Of a DNA stretch of 64,000 bases, positions 21,674 through 31,100 are shown one piece after another. This DNA is from Devosia rhizoryzae (GTDB taxonomy: Bacteria > Pseudomonadota > Alphaproteobacteria > Rhizobiales > Devosiaceae). A program made the translations under genes and the position numbers. A model generated the notes under the pieces. The model was not told where the DNA came from and ran no database searches. It worked only from the letters and a program-made list of their open reading frames with translations. The stretch is taken from contig NZ_CP068046.1 in NCBI RefSeq assembly GCF_016698665.1, positions 3,286,001 through 3,350,000 of the forward strand, read 5' to 3'. How positions within the stretch are numbered: the stretch's first letter is position 1; every line of letters begins with the position of its first letter.

Positions 21674-22417
21674 TCAGGCGTTGGGATACCAGTTGCGGAG
21701 ACGCACTTCCGTGTCGCCCTCCACCACGCCTTCGAGCACGCTGAGGTCGCTGTCGCCATAGTGGTAGGGATAGACGACCTTTGGCTTGAAGGTGTTGATC
21801 GCCTCGGCCGCCTGTTCCGGCGTCATCGTATAGGGCAGGTTCATGGGCAGGAAGGCGATGTCGATATCGGTCAACGCCAGCATGTCATCGGTCAGCTCGG
21901 TGTCGCCGGCAATATAGACCTGCTGGTCGCCGAAGGTGAGGACATAACCGTTGCCGACGCCCACCGGATGATACTGCATGCGGTCAGCCGTGGTGTTATG
22001 TGCGGCAATGGCGCGGATCGGAAGATTCACGACGGTGCCCTCGTCGCCATTCGCCATGGCCGTCGCATTTGCCTTGAGGGCTTCGGGCAGTTGGTCGAAG
22101 ACGTCCTGGTTGGTCACCAGCACCGCGTCGCCGGCGATGGCCTCAAGCGTGGGGACATCAAAATGGTCGCCATGACCATGGGTGATGAGGATAGCCGTTG
22201 CGGCGGGCAGGCCTTCATAAAGCGCGGCGCCGCCCACAGGGTCCACATAAATGGCCTGGTCGCCCCAGGTCAGGACCAGGCTGGCGTGATCCACGGGATG
22301 GATCACGAGGTCACCCTCGCTGGTCGTGACAGTATCGGTTTCCTGCGCCGAAACGCGCACCATTCCCAAGACAGGCAAAGCCGCCATTCCAGCCACCACC
22401 ATTCGACGCGAAACCAT
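21674..22417 (-). CDS. Exported metal-dependent hydrolase (metallo-beta-lactamase fold)
   Basis: A 247-residue protein with a signal peptide (residues 1-24, cleaved near VSAQ) and a metallo-beta-lactamase fold related to the UPF0173 group. The zinc-ligand motif HGHGDH is near residue 80, further ligand positions are in IAAHNT and the aspartate of IAGDTEL, and the C-terminal histidines in VYPYHYGDS. The substrate is unknown. It is monocistronic and divergent from tRNA-Ser. Confidence 0.85.
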   Translation of the reverse strand: MVSRRMVVAGMAALPVLGMVRVSAQETDTVTTSEGDLVIHPVDHASLVLTWGDQAIYVDPVGGAALYEGLPAATAILITHGHGDHFDVPTLEAIAGDAVLVTNQDVFDQLPEALKANATAMANGDEGTVVNLPIRAIAAHNTTADRMQYHPVGVGNGYVLTFGDQQVYIAGDTELTDDMLALTDIDIAFLPMNLPYTMTPEQAAEAINTFKPKVVYPYHYGDSDLSVLEGVVEGDTEVRLRNWYPNA

Positions 22418-22507
22418 TGTCTTCTCCCTGTTTTATGGATGTTCCCGCGGCCCAAACGTACGAGGCAGGGTTTGGTGCCCCCAAAACGAAAACGTGAGAC
22501 AAGACAG

Positions 22508-22536
22508 TTGCAGCCGTTCCACCCTTATGCGATAAG
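22508..22536 (+). promoter_or_regulatory. Candidate promoter of tRNA-Ser
   Basis: TTGCAG (22508-22513), a 17-bp spacer and GATAAG (22531-22536), 46 bp before the tRNA. The -10 hexamer is the same as in the candidate rplU promoter. Confidence 0.4.
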
Positions 22537-22582
22537 CCGCCCCGTATCGACCAGCAGCGCCTCCGGGCGCCCTCGATCTCGC

Positions 22583-22672
22583 GGAGAGATGGCAGAGCGG
22601 TTGAATGCACCGCACTCGAAATGCGGCATGGGGGCAACTCCATCGGGGGTTCGAATCCCTCTCTCTCCGCCA
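22583..22672 (+). tRNA. tRNA-Ser (anticodon CGA)
   Basis: A 90-nt class II tRNA with encoded CCA. The acceptor stem is GGAGAGA with TCTCTCC and the discriminator is G22669. The anticodon stem CCGCA/TGCGG closes the loop CTCGAAA, giving anticodon CGA (22617-22619), which reads UCG. The long variable arm (GGGGGCAACTCC region) and the T arm GGGGGTTCGAATCCCTC are as expected for serine. Confidence 0.97.
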
Positions 22673-22685
22673 GCTTTCCACATCA

Positions 22686-22735
22686 CACGCAAATTCAGCC
22701 GCTTAGCAGGTGGTATTGGCTAAGCGCCTTGCGTG
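22686..22735 (+). repeat. Nested inverted repeat after tRNA-Ser
   Basis: The outer arms CACGCAA (22686-22692) and TTGCGTG (22729-22735) enclose the inner arms CGCTTAGC (22700-22707) and GCTAAGCG (22719-22726). It starts 14 nt after the tRNA CCA. It could be a transcript end or processing structure. The rest of 22736-22908 contains only a short GGCGG/CCGCC hairpin and no gene. Confidence 0.5.
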
Positions 22736-22908
22736 CCTCCCTGCCATGCGGCGAGCCGTTGCGAAAAAGGCAAAGGTAGAGGGCCGGCAGCTGTCGGTGC
22801 GGTGTAGGTGGCAAAGCGGCGGAGAGCCGCCATTGCGCCCGTGGCGAAAATATCGATGTTCCTGGCGTTCATTGGGTCAAGCGTCAGATGTGCTCGATTT
22901 TTCCGCCT

Positions 22909-24258
22909 CTACTCCTCCCGGAAGGCTCGCGTTACTTGGTCGGTGAAGGGCTTCATGAAATAGGCCAGTGCCACTTGTTCCTCGGTTTGCACGAAGACCT
23001 CGACGGGCATGCCGGGCACGAGGCCGCGCGCGCCCAGGCTCTGGGTCTGCCCTGTCGTCTCCACCTGTGCGAGATAATAACTTTCGCCGGTCTGCGGGTT
23101 GTGCTGGGCCGCAGCGGATACGAGGGTGATGACGCCATCCACTTCCGGTGTGACGCGCTGATTGAAGGCGCTGAAGCGTAGTTTGGCGTCCTGGCCGACC
23201 GAAATCTGGTCGATGTCATTGGTGGCTATCCGGAACTCTATGGAAAGGTCGGCATCGGCCGGAACGATAGTCATCAGGCGCTCGGCCGGCGAGATCACCC
23301 CGCCGATGGTCGTGACGTTGAGCTCATTGATCGTGCCGCTCACCGGCGCGCGAATTTCAGTGCGGGCAAAACGTTCCTCGACTGCCGCCAGCCGTTCGGT
23401 CAGCTCGGCAATCTGCGCCTCGATCACTCGCAACTCTCGCTGCGCCTCGGTGCGCACGGTCCCATCGAGAGCCAAGATCTGCAGTTCGATTTCGCTGATG
23501 CGAGATTCGGCGCGTGCCAGGTTGGCGTCGATTTCGCCCTGCTGGCCCTGCATGCGGGCGACCTCGCGCTCCACGTCACTGACGCGCGATGTTTCGATCA
23601 AGCGGCTTTCGGCCAGCGAACGCATGCGATCGCGCTCGTCCAGTGCGAGATCAAGTTCGGCAAGCACTGCGGTTCGTTGAAACTGCAAGCCGGTGATTTC
23701 CTGCCCCAGCTGGCCGATCTGGAGCTGAAGCTGGTCTTTTTGAGACTGAAGGTTGCGCAGATTGCCGGCAAAGAGCTGTTCTTCGCCGCTGGCGATCATG
23801 GAAGCGTCGGGGTGCTGGTCCAGGAACTGCGACGGAAAATCCAGACCGTCGGCGCCGTCGCGTTCGGCCAGAAGCCGGACCTGGCGGGCTGTCAGCTCGA
23901 GAAGCTGTCCCATGACGATCGACCGCTCGGCGCCAATCTGCACGTCGTCGAGACGCAGCAGGACCTGACCTTGCGTAACCGTGTCGCCTTCCTTGACGGC
24001 GATCTGGCGGAGGACGCCGCCATCGATATGCTGGACGACCTTGAGATCCTGATCGACCAGCACCGTTCCTACGCCGATGACAGCCCCGGATAGCTTTGCC
24101 GTCACGGCCCAGCCGCCGACCCCGCCCAAAAGCAACACCCCGAACAGCACGCCCCAGGCAACCCGGCCGCGCATCGCAAAAGGATCGCTCTGGCCTTTGG
24201 GGGCCTTGAAGCTCGGCGCGGTTGCGCCATAGGGGGCAAAACTATCGATCGTCGTCAT
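22909..24258 (-). CDS. Type I secretion periplasmic adaptor (HlyD/PrtE family)
   Basis: A 449-residue membrane-fusion protein that links an inner-membrane ABC exporter to a TolC-like outer-membrane channel. It has a short cytosolic N-terminus, one TM helix (about residues 34-54), a biotinyl-lipoyl half (VVQHIDGGVLRQIAVKEGD), a long coiled-coil hairpin (about 125-300), and the second lipoyl half with the beta-barrel (RTEIRAPVSGTINELNVTT). It is last in the locus, 24 bp after the anchored RTX gene. No TolC gene lies in the window. Confidence 0.93.
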   Translation of the reverse strand: MTTIDSFAPYGATAPSFKAPKGQSDPFAMRGRVAWGVLFGVLLLGGVGGWAVTAKLSGAVIGVGTVLVDQDLKVVQHIDGGVLRQIAVKEGDTVTQGQVLLRLDDVQIGAERSIVMGQLLELTARQVRLLAERDGADGLDFPSQFLDQHPDASMIASGEEQLFAGNLRNLQSQKDQLQLQIGQLGQEITGLQFQRTAVLAELDLALDERDRMRSLAESRLIETSRVSDVEREVARMQGQQGEIDANLARAESRISEIELQILALDGTVRTEAQRELRVIEAQIAELTERLAAVEERFARTEIRAPVSGTINELNVTTIGGVISPAERLMTIVPADADLSIEFRIATNDIDQISVGQDAKLRFSAFNQRVTPEVDGVITLVSAAAQHNPQTGESYYLAQVETTGQTQSLGARGLVPGMPVEVFVQTEEQVALAYFMKPFTDQVTRAFREE

Positions 24259-24282
24259 CTCTTACTCCACGCGGCAGTCGGG

Positions 24283-26367
24283 TCAGGCAATGCCCGCCTC
24301 AGGGTTGATCGGCAGGTGAATGCCATGCACGTTGATGGTGATTTCGTAGACGTCGTCTCGGTCCACATCGGCCATGATGACCGTCTGGTCGACGCCGTCG
24401 GTTCGCTCGTGCCGGACGATGATCGGCAGGTCCGAGCGTAGCCAGGCGTCATCGTCGTCGTCCTGGTAGACGGACCTGAAGAGGTCTTTTTCCGCCTCGC
24501 GGGCGCTGCGATCGATTTCGTAATCCAGCACGCGAATGCGGTCGCCGACCACGAAATCGAGAATGTCATGCATGACATCTTCGCTGATCGTCGGATCGTC
24601 GCCGGCGACTTCGAAGATGAACGTGTCCCGCCCGCGGCCGCCCATGGTCACGGTTGCCGTGGCGCCGAGGATGAAGATGTCGTCTCCGTCGCCGCCGATC
24701 GCCTGCTCGATGCCGGAAAAGGTATCGGTGCCGAACTCGCAGCTGTAGGTCCTGCCGGCACTGAGGTCGAAGATGACGCTTTGTCCGGCCGCCGCGTAGT
24801 CGAGAATGTCGTCGCCCGCGCCGCCATCGATCTGGTCATCGCCGGCATCGCCCAGGATACGGTCATTGCCAGCGCCGGCCTTGACCCGGTCGTCGCTCGC
24901 ACCGCCCGTGAGTTGATCGTCGCCGTCTCCGCCCTCGAGCAGATCGCACCCCTCGCCCCCATCAAGCACGTCATTGCCGCTTCCGGCGATCAGGATGTCA
25001 TTTCCTGCGCCGCCGAAGAGCGCATCGTTGCCCGTCCCGCCCTCGAGCCGGTCATCGCCCGCCTCGCCCAGCAATAAGTCATTGCCTGTGCCCCCATCGA
25101 GCAGGTCGCAGCCATCGCCGCCCGTGAGAAGATCGTCGCCGGCCTCACCGTAGAGAAAATCATCGCCTGCCTGGCCGTCGATCATGTCATCCCCATCGCC
25201 GCCGAGCAGCCGATCGTTGCCATTGCCACCCAGGATGACGTCGTCACCGCGTCCGCCGAAGATCACATCGTTGCCATTGCCGCCGAAGAGGTGATCGTCG
25301 CCGTCACCCCCATTGATGTGATCGTCCCCATCTCCGCCGGAGACCATGTCATTGCCGGCCAGGGCGTCGATGATGTCGTCGCCACCGAGGCCATCGATAT
25401 CGTCATCGTAGGGCGTGCCGGCATGAAGATCATCGCCGGGTGTCAGCGTTTCCCCATTGCGGATGATGTTGAAGACAGCGGTCTGCCATACGGCCGCCTC
25501 GCCATCGCTGATCTGGTAAGTCAGCTCGACTTCGCCCAGCGAGCCGTGCTCGGTGGAAACGGTCCAGCCATTGGTGCTGCGCACCACGCCCACTCCGGAT
25601 GCAGTCATGTTGAGAATGGTAAGCGGGTCGCCATCGGGGTCGTGTGCGCCAAAGAGGAGGCTGCTGAGCCCGATCAGCACGACCTGGCCCGCGAAGACGT
25701 CATTGAGCCGTACCGGGGCCGAGACCATCGGCGGCCGATTGCCAACGTCGGTTTCCTCTTCCTCTTCTTCTTCCACGTCCCCGTCCTCGTCCGGGTAGTC
25801 GCTGCGGCTTGGGCTGGTGTGGCCGTCTTCATCCGGGCGGTCGACTTGGGGGCGCACGCTGGTGCCGCCAGCCGGGAAGGCACCGGGATTGTCATTGGAA
25901 AAAGAAAGCTCGAAGGCGGCAGGGAAAAAGGCCTGGATCGAAGCGTTGAACGGTTCGAACGGCTTGGTGAAGCTGATCGTTGGCGCAGGCAAAGGAATAA
26001 AGGGACCGGGCCAAGCGGGGCCAATCCCGACCTGGCTGCGCGGACCGGCGCCGTCGCCCGTGCTGCCGGTTATGGTGGGATCGACTCCCGGCTCTTCCAA
26101 CGAGGCACTGAGCAGTTCGTCGCCGGGCAGGCACCAGTTGACGGGGCGCTGCAGCGCCTCGGGCGCCTCGTCGGGCGCCGGCGTTGGCGCTAGCGCCAGT
26201 ACCTTGTTTTCGACTGCGCTCTTCAAGTAAGCCGCGACCAGCACAACGATCCCGGCGACGTAGAGCGGCAGCCGTGACAGCCGCTCCGGCGTCATGAACT
26301 CATAACGTTTTCGTCCGTCGAGCTGGGTTGGCTCCTGCTGACGGCTGCTCTTGGCCTGGATGATCAT
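24283..26367 (-). CDS. Membrane-anchored RTX calcium-binding protein
   Basis: A 694-residue protein not recognised as a named gene. Residues 1-33 are basic and 34-48 are hydrophobic (LPLYVAGIVVLVAAYLK), predicting an N-in signal anchor. Then come a Pro-rich region (60-180), an acidic run (E199-E205), a cadherin/Ig-like domain (about 212-305) and some 22 RTX nonapeptides (about 325-522). The C-terminal part (540-694) is beta-rich and acidic. Cysteines are at 79, 420, 474 and 543; two lie inside RTX repeats, which is unusual because RTX cargo seldom has cysteine. Its position between exporter and adaptor, overlapping the exporter gene by 4 bp, suggests a working part of the secretion machine rather than ordinary cargo. 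It could still be a second cargo. Confidence 0.8.
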   Translation of the reverse strand: MIIQAKSSRQQEPTQLDGRKRYEFMTPERLSRLPLYVAGIVVLVAAYLKSAVENKVLALAPTPAPDEAPEALQRPVNWCLPGDELLSASLEEPGVDPTITGSTGDGAGPRSQVGIGPAWPGPFIPLPAPTISFTKPFEPFNASIQAFFPAAFELSFSNDNPGAFPAGGTSVRPQVDRPDEDGHTSPSRSDYPDEDGDVEEEEEEETDVGNRPPMVSAPVRLNDVFAGQVVLIGLSSLLFGAHDPDGDPLTILNMTASGVGVVRSTNGWTVSTEHGSLGEVELTYQISDGEAAVWQTAVFNIIRNGETLTPGDDLHAGTPYDDDIDGLGGDDIIDALAGNDMVSGGDGDDHINGGDGDDHLFGGNGNDVIFGGRGDDVILGGNGNDRLLGGDGDDMIDGQAGDDFLYGEAGDDLLTGGDGCDLLDGGTGNDLLLGEAGDDRLEGGTGNDALFGGAGNDILIAGSGNDVLDGGEGCDLLEGGDGDDQLTGGASDDRVKAGAGNDRILGDAGDDQIDGGAGDDILDYAAAGQSVIFDLSAGRTYSCEFGTDTFSGIEQAIGGDGDDIFILGATATVTMGGRGRDTFIFEVAGDDPTISEDVMHDILDFVVGDRIRVLDYEIDRSAREAEKDLFRSVYQDDDDDAWLRSDLPIIVRHERTDGVDQTVIMADVDRDDVYEITINVHGIHLPINPEAGIA
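24802..25395 (-). repeat. RTX nonapeptide-coding repeat block
   Basis: Tandem 27-bp units encoding GGxGxDxUx nonapeptides, about 22 copies, inside the anchored RTX gene. Such repeats fold into a parallel beta-roll that binds calcium. The nucleotide repeats are degenerate, so this is an old array. Confidence 0.9.
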
Positions 26368-28121
26368 GCCGATTGCTCTGCAAGGATGGGTTTTAGCCGA
26401 TTGGGGCGGGCTTCGTTGTCGGCAGCCATGGTCTTGTTCTGCTGCGCAATGATCTTTTCCTTGGGACCAAAGCTCGTGAGCCTGCCGTTCTGGATCACGG
26501 CCACCATGTCCACTTCGGCGAGGACGCTGGGACGATGAGCCACGATAATGGCAATACCGCCGCGCTTGCGGATCTGAGCAATGGCGCGATTGAGTGCCAG
26601 TTCGCCCTCGGCATCGAGGAAGGCGTTGGGCTCGTCGAGAACGACGATGAACGGGTCGCGATAAAGGGCGCGCGCCAGGCCGATGCGCTGCCGCTGGCCG
26701 GCTGAAAGCGCCGTGCCCATGGGGCCGAGCTGGGTATCGTAGCCTTCCGGCAGGCGCACGATCATTTCATGCACGCCGGCAGCCTGGGCGGCGGCGACGA
26801 TCGCCCTGCCATCGCGCTGCGGCTCGAGCCGACTGATGTTTTCGATGATGGTCCCATCGAGCAGCGAGACTTCCTGCGGCAGGAAACCGATATGGCGGCC
26901 GATCGTGTCTTCGTCCCATTGGCTGAGTTCGGCATCGTCAAGCCGCACGCCGCCGCGCAGCACCGGCCAGATGCCGGTCAGGGCGCGGATCAGCGTTGTC
27001 TTGCCACCGCCGCTCGGGCCGATGACGCCCAGCGCCTGACCGGCATGAAGCTCGAAACCGACTTCCGAGAGCAGGACCTGGCCCGTAGCGGGCGCCGAGA
27101 CGGTGACCTTTTCCACCTTAAGCGATTTGCTTGGCGCCGGCAGGTCGAGCGGCTTGGTCATGCCGCCAAGCGCGACCATGGTTTCGCGCAGGCGCTTGAA
27201 GGCCTGGCGCGCCGCAACGACGCCCTTCCAGTTGCCGATGGCCATGTCGATGGGCGCCAGCGCGCGGGATGAGGCAACTGAGACGGCGATGATCGCACCG
27301 GCCGACATCTGCCCCTGGATGGTCAAATAAGCGCCGAGCCCCAGAAGCGCCGACTGGAGGATCATGCGTAGGACGCGAGAGAAAGCGCTGAAGGTGCCGA
27401 CCACGTCGCTGGCCTGGGTCTGGAGCTTGAGGTGCTCCTGGTTGGCGGTATTGAACCGCGCAACGGCACGGCCGGCAAAGCCCATTGCCTTGAGGATATC
27501 TGCATTGCGGGCATTGGAGTCGGCGATAGCATTGCGGGCCACCCCGGCCTGCTGCGCTGCACTCGCCAGTTTGCGCGACTTGAGTTCGGTCCAGACCGTG
27601 AGGAGCGTCAGCACGACCGCGCCGCCCAGGGTCATTGCCCCCAGCATCGGATGAAGGAAATAAACGAAGAGAATGTAGAGCGGCACCCATGGGAGGTCGA
27701 ACAAAGCCACCGGGCCTTGGCTGCCCATGAAGGTGCGCAGCGTATCGACGTCCCGGCCGCGTTCCAGCGCTTCCGGCGTTGAAAAGCCGAAGCGAGGCAT
27801 GTCGACGCTCACCCGATGGGCGATCGGCGCCAGCATGCGGTCCAGCCGTGCCCCGATGCGCACCAGGAGCTGGCTGCGCACGACGTCGAAGGCGCCCTGG
27901 AACAGGTAAAGCCCGACCGCCAGGACGGACAGCGCCGCCAGGGTCGGAATGGAGCCACTGGTCAGCGCCCGGTCGTAGATCTGCAGCATGTAGAACGAGC
28001 CGGTCAGCGCCAGCACGTTGATGATGCCCGAGACCCAGAAGAGGTAAACGCCAATCCCCTTGAATTCGCGCTTGAGCAGGGCATCACCGCGATGCTCGGC
28101 AAGATTTTTCGCTAAAGACAT
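26364..28121 (-). CDS. Type I secretion ABC transporter (PrtD family)
   Basis: A 585-residue fused permease/ATPase. The membrane domain covers about residues 20-310 with six predicted TM segments; the ATPase follows, with Walker A GPSGGGKT near 370, signature LSAGQRQR, Walker B FIVVLDEP and the H-loop VAHRPS. There is no N-terminal C39 peptidase-like domain, so it belongs with PrtD/AprD/LapB-like exporters of C-terminally tagged RTX proteins. It probably exports the 2372-residue peroxidase upstream. Confidence 0.95.
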   Translation of the reverse strand: MSLAKNLAEHRGDALLKREFKGIGVYLFWVSGIINVLALTGSFYMLQIYDRALTSGSIPTLAALSVLAVGLYLFQGAFDVVRSQLLVRIGARLDRMLAPIAHRVSVDMPRFGFSTPEALERGRDVDTLRTFMGSQGPVALFDLPWVPLYILFVYFLHPMLGAMTLGGAVVLTLLTVWTELKSRKLASAAQQAGVARNAIADSNARNADILKAMGFAGRAVARFNTANQEHLKLQTQASDVVGTFSAFSRVLRMILQSALLGLGAYLTIQGQMSAGAIIAVSVASSRALAPIDMAIGNWKGVVAARQAFKRLRETMVALGGMTKPLDLPAPSKSLKVEKVTVSAPATGQVLLSEVGFELHAGQALGVIGPSGGGKTTLIRALTGIWPVLRGGVRLDDAELSQWDEDTIGRHIGFLPQEVSLLDGTIIENISRLEPQRDGRAIVAAAQAAGVHEMIVRLPEGYDTQLGPMGTALSAGQRQRIGLARALYRDPFIVVLDEPNAFLDAEGELALNRAIAQIRKRGGIAIIVAHRPSVLAEVDMVAVIQNGRLTSFGPKEKIIAQQNKTMAADNEARPNRLKPILAEQSA

Positions 28122-28146
28122 GATGCCCCCCAGGGTAAAACTTGAT

Positions 28147-28173
28147 GCCCGGCCGGCTGGATGCCGGCCGGGC
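28147..28173 (-). promoter_or_regulatory. Strong hairpin between peroxidase and exporter genes
   Basis: A perfect 11-bp GC stem, GCCCGGCCGGC with its complement and a 5-nt loop, 9 bp after the peroxidase stop. On the minus strand ATCAAGTTTTACC follows, so it is at best a weak terminator. It may protect the 3' end of the long cargo mRNA and let only part of transcription continue into the exporter. Confidence 0.6.
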
Positions 28174-28182
28174 GCCGTCGTG

Positions 28183-31100
28183 CTAGAGGTTGAAGTCGCT
28201 GTTGGTCAGCGTGTGATTGCCCGAGAGGCTGATCCGGAACTCGGCAGCATCGTCGCCGGCCGTGTTGCCCGAGATGACGGTATATTCGCCGTCCTCGCGC
28301 ACCTCGTGCGCCACCACGATCTGTCCCGGAGCTGTCGCCGACTGGCCTGTGACCAGGGTGAAGCTCTGCTGGCCGGCAAGGCCGGCATTGGCGTCGATCC
28401 CCGACAGGTCGATCTTGTCGCCGGTCTCGAAGCCGATGATCGTATCGCCATGTGCAGCGGTGGCCGAACCGAAGACGAAGGTGTCGTTGCCGTCCCCGCC
28501 GTCGATGACATTGACGACGTTGCTGGCGACGATCCGGTCATCACCCGAGCCGGTGGTGATGTTCTCGATGCCATAGAGCGTGTCCGTGCCCGACTGGGTG
28601 CCCGTGACGCTGCCGCGGCCGTTGACGCCGGTGCCGAGATTGACCGAAAGGTCCGCGGTCAAGGAGCCATAGTCCAGGGTGTCGATGCCGCTGCCACCAT
28701 CATAGGTGTCGTTACCGTCATCGATCCCGGCGACCATGAGGTCGTTGCCTTCGCCACCAAAGATGGTGTCGTTGCCCAGTCCGCCGGTCAGCAGGTCATC
28801 GCCATTTTCGCCGAAGAGCCGGTCGTTGCCCGCATCTCCATAGATCATGTCGGCACCATCGCCGCCGAAGAGGTCGTCGTCGCCATCACCACCGAAGATG
28901 ATGTCGCGGCCCTCTTCGCCATGGACGAAGTCATTGCCCGCCTCGGCCCGGATGATGTCGGCCGCGGCTCCTGCCAGGATATAATCGTTGCCGGCAAGCC
29001 CGAAGATCAGGTCCGCACCGGACGTGCCAGTCAGAAGATCGTCGAGACTGGTCCCCATGATTGCATGGGACGAGCCCGGATTGGCCGGAGCCTGGGGCTC
29101 CTCGTCATCATCATCCGTCGAGCAGTCGTCGTCCTCGCCGTCGTGGCCGTTGTCGTCTTCGTCGTGCTCTTCGTCCTCGTGTTCGTCATCATGATGATCG
29201 GAGAACTGCGGCAGCCCTTCTGGAGCGACGAAGCAGATCGTGTGCTCGCCGCTGGTCATGGTGGTGACGCCGTTTTCATCGATCTCGATGTCGTAGTCGG
29301 CCGAGGTCATCCCTGCAGGCAATTCGACCACATCCTGCGGACGCAGCGTTCCCACGATGGTGTCGTTGCCGCCATTGGTGCGGAAGAGGATGCGATGGGC
29401 CGAGGCAAGCGCGGTAATGTCCACCGTGTCGTTGCCGGTCGAGCCGTTGACGGTGATGGTTTCCTCCGACAGGTCGGTCGGCGCGAGATTGCCGATCACC
29501 GTAACCTGGTCGTTGCCGCCATTGGTGTCGATGATCAGCTCTTCGATGCCGGTCAGTTCGGCGATGACCTGGCCATCGCGAACAACGACGATCTGCGTTC
29601 CCGGCTTGAGGCCGGCGATGCCTGCTGCATCGGCTGCAGCGCGGGCATAGACCACGAAGGTCTCGGCGAAGTTGCTGCCATTGACCCGGAACGTGTCGCC
29701 TACTGCACCATTTGTGCCGCCATCGACATAGTCGCGACCGTCTCCGACATTCCAGACGATGGTGTCGTTGCCGGCGCCGGCGAAGACAATGTCGTTGCCG
29801 CCACCTGCATCGAAGGTGCTCGACGCAGCATCACCAATCAGAATGTTGTTATTGTTATTCCCATCGACATTGCCGGTGGTGTCGTTAGAGATCGAGACCT
29901 GTGCTGTATCGTTGGTGCTGCCCGTGGCGACGTAGTTGAACGTGCCGCCGGAATTGCCGGTTGTCGGATCGGTCACGCTGACCGAGCCATTCGATCGCGA
30001 AAGGCCGGTCAATCCATTGGCGCCGCCCACCGAGGTGAAGCTGATTGCGCTGTCCGGATCGATGTCGTTGGCGAGCAGCGCCCATTCCGGAATGACGATC
30101 GCATTACCACGAGCGATGTTGGTGATCACCGTATCGTTCTGCGCATTGGTCGGGTCGTTGACGGCCACGACATTCATGGTGGTCACCGCAATATTGGAGT
30201 CGCTGACCCCATCGCTAACGGTGACGTGGATAATGCGGTCGATCGTGCTCGGATTCTGCGACGTGTTCTCGAACTCGATCTGGGCAATAGCCGACTGGAA
30301 GGTCGCAAGGGTTTCGCCGCCCACAGTGGTCGTGGTCAGGATCATGGTGATGATCCCCGGCACAGTGGTGTCGATGACCCGAGTAATATTGCCGGGCAGG
30401 TTGGTCGGCGCGCTGAGCACGTCACTGGCTTGGGCATTGGTCAGGACCACGCGGGCCGAGACGATGCGGTTGCTGTCCTCGACGATCACCGGCGAGCGGG
30501 CGATGGCCTGTTCGTTGCCGTCCTCGGTGAAGGTCGTTTCGTAATTCACCGTGGCGGGCGCCGTCTGATAGCTGATCGAGAGGTTGTCTATCGAAACGAT
30601 GTCGTTGGCATCGTTCATGGCGCTGGCCACAAAGCGGATCTTGGCAGCCGCTGAGAATGGTCCATTGGCCGTATGACTGTAGTCCGTTTCCGCCCCGTTG
30701 CCGGTGATCTCGTTCAGCAGAACGAAGTTGACGCCGTCGGCGGCAAATTCGACGCGGACGTTTTCGCCCGCTTCCATGCTATCGGGATTTGCTGAGTAAG
30801 TGATGGTCGCGCTCTGGCGGCCCGACAGGTTCAGATCGCGAGTGATTGTCGCGCCATCGCTGGAGCTGCCGCCGTGGAACCGCAGCACATTGGTGCTGAA
30901 GATGAGGAGTTGGCTTTCATCGATCCGGATCTGGCCAGCAGCAATGCCACCGCCGTTGTCACCGGTCTCGACCCAGTCGGGACCCCAATTAACGTTGCCA
31001 GTGCTGTTGCCCCAACCCCGATTGTCGAAATTATCAGCATAGTTGGCCGTGGTCGGCCCGTTTAGGAAAAGCTCTGGCGGTGTGAACCGCACATCCTGGT

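Noticed and set aside
24802..25395. Regular 27-bp repeats considered as a CRISPR or satellite
   Set aside because: The units are degenerate, in frame, and encode GGxGxDxUx nonapeptides; there are no spacers.
28060..30654. 864-codon open frame on the plus strand, antisense to the peroxidase
   Set aside because: It mirrors the RTX and GC codon pattern of the peroxidase gene. Its sequence has no recognisable domain and no ribosome site; long antisense frames are common opposite repetitive high-GC genes.
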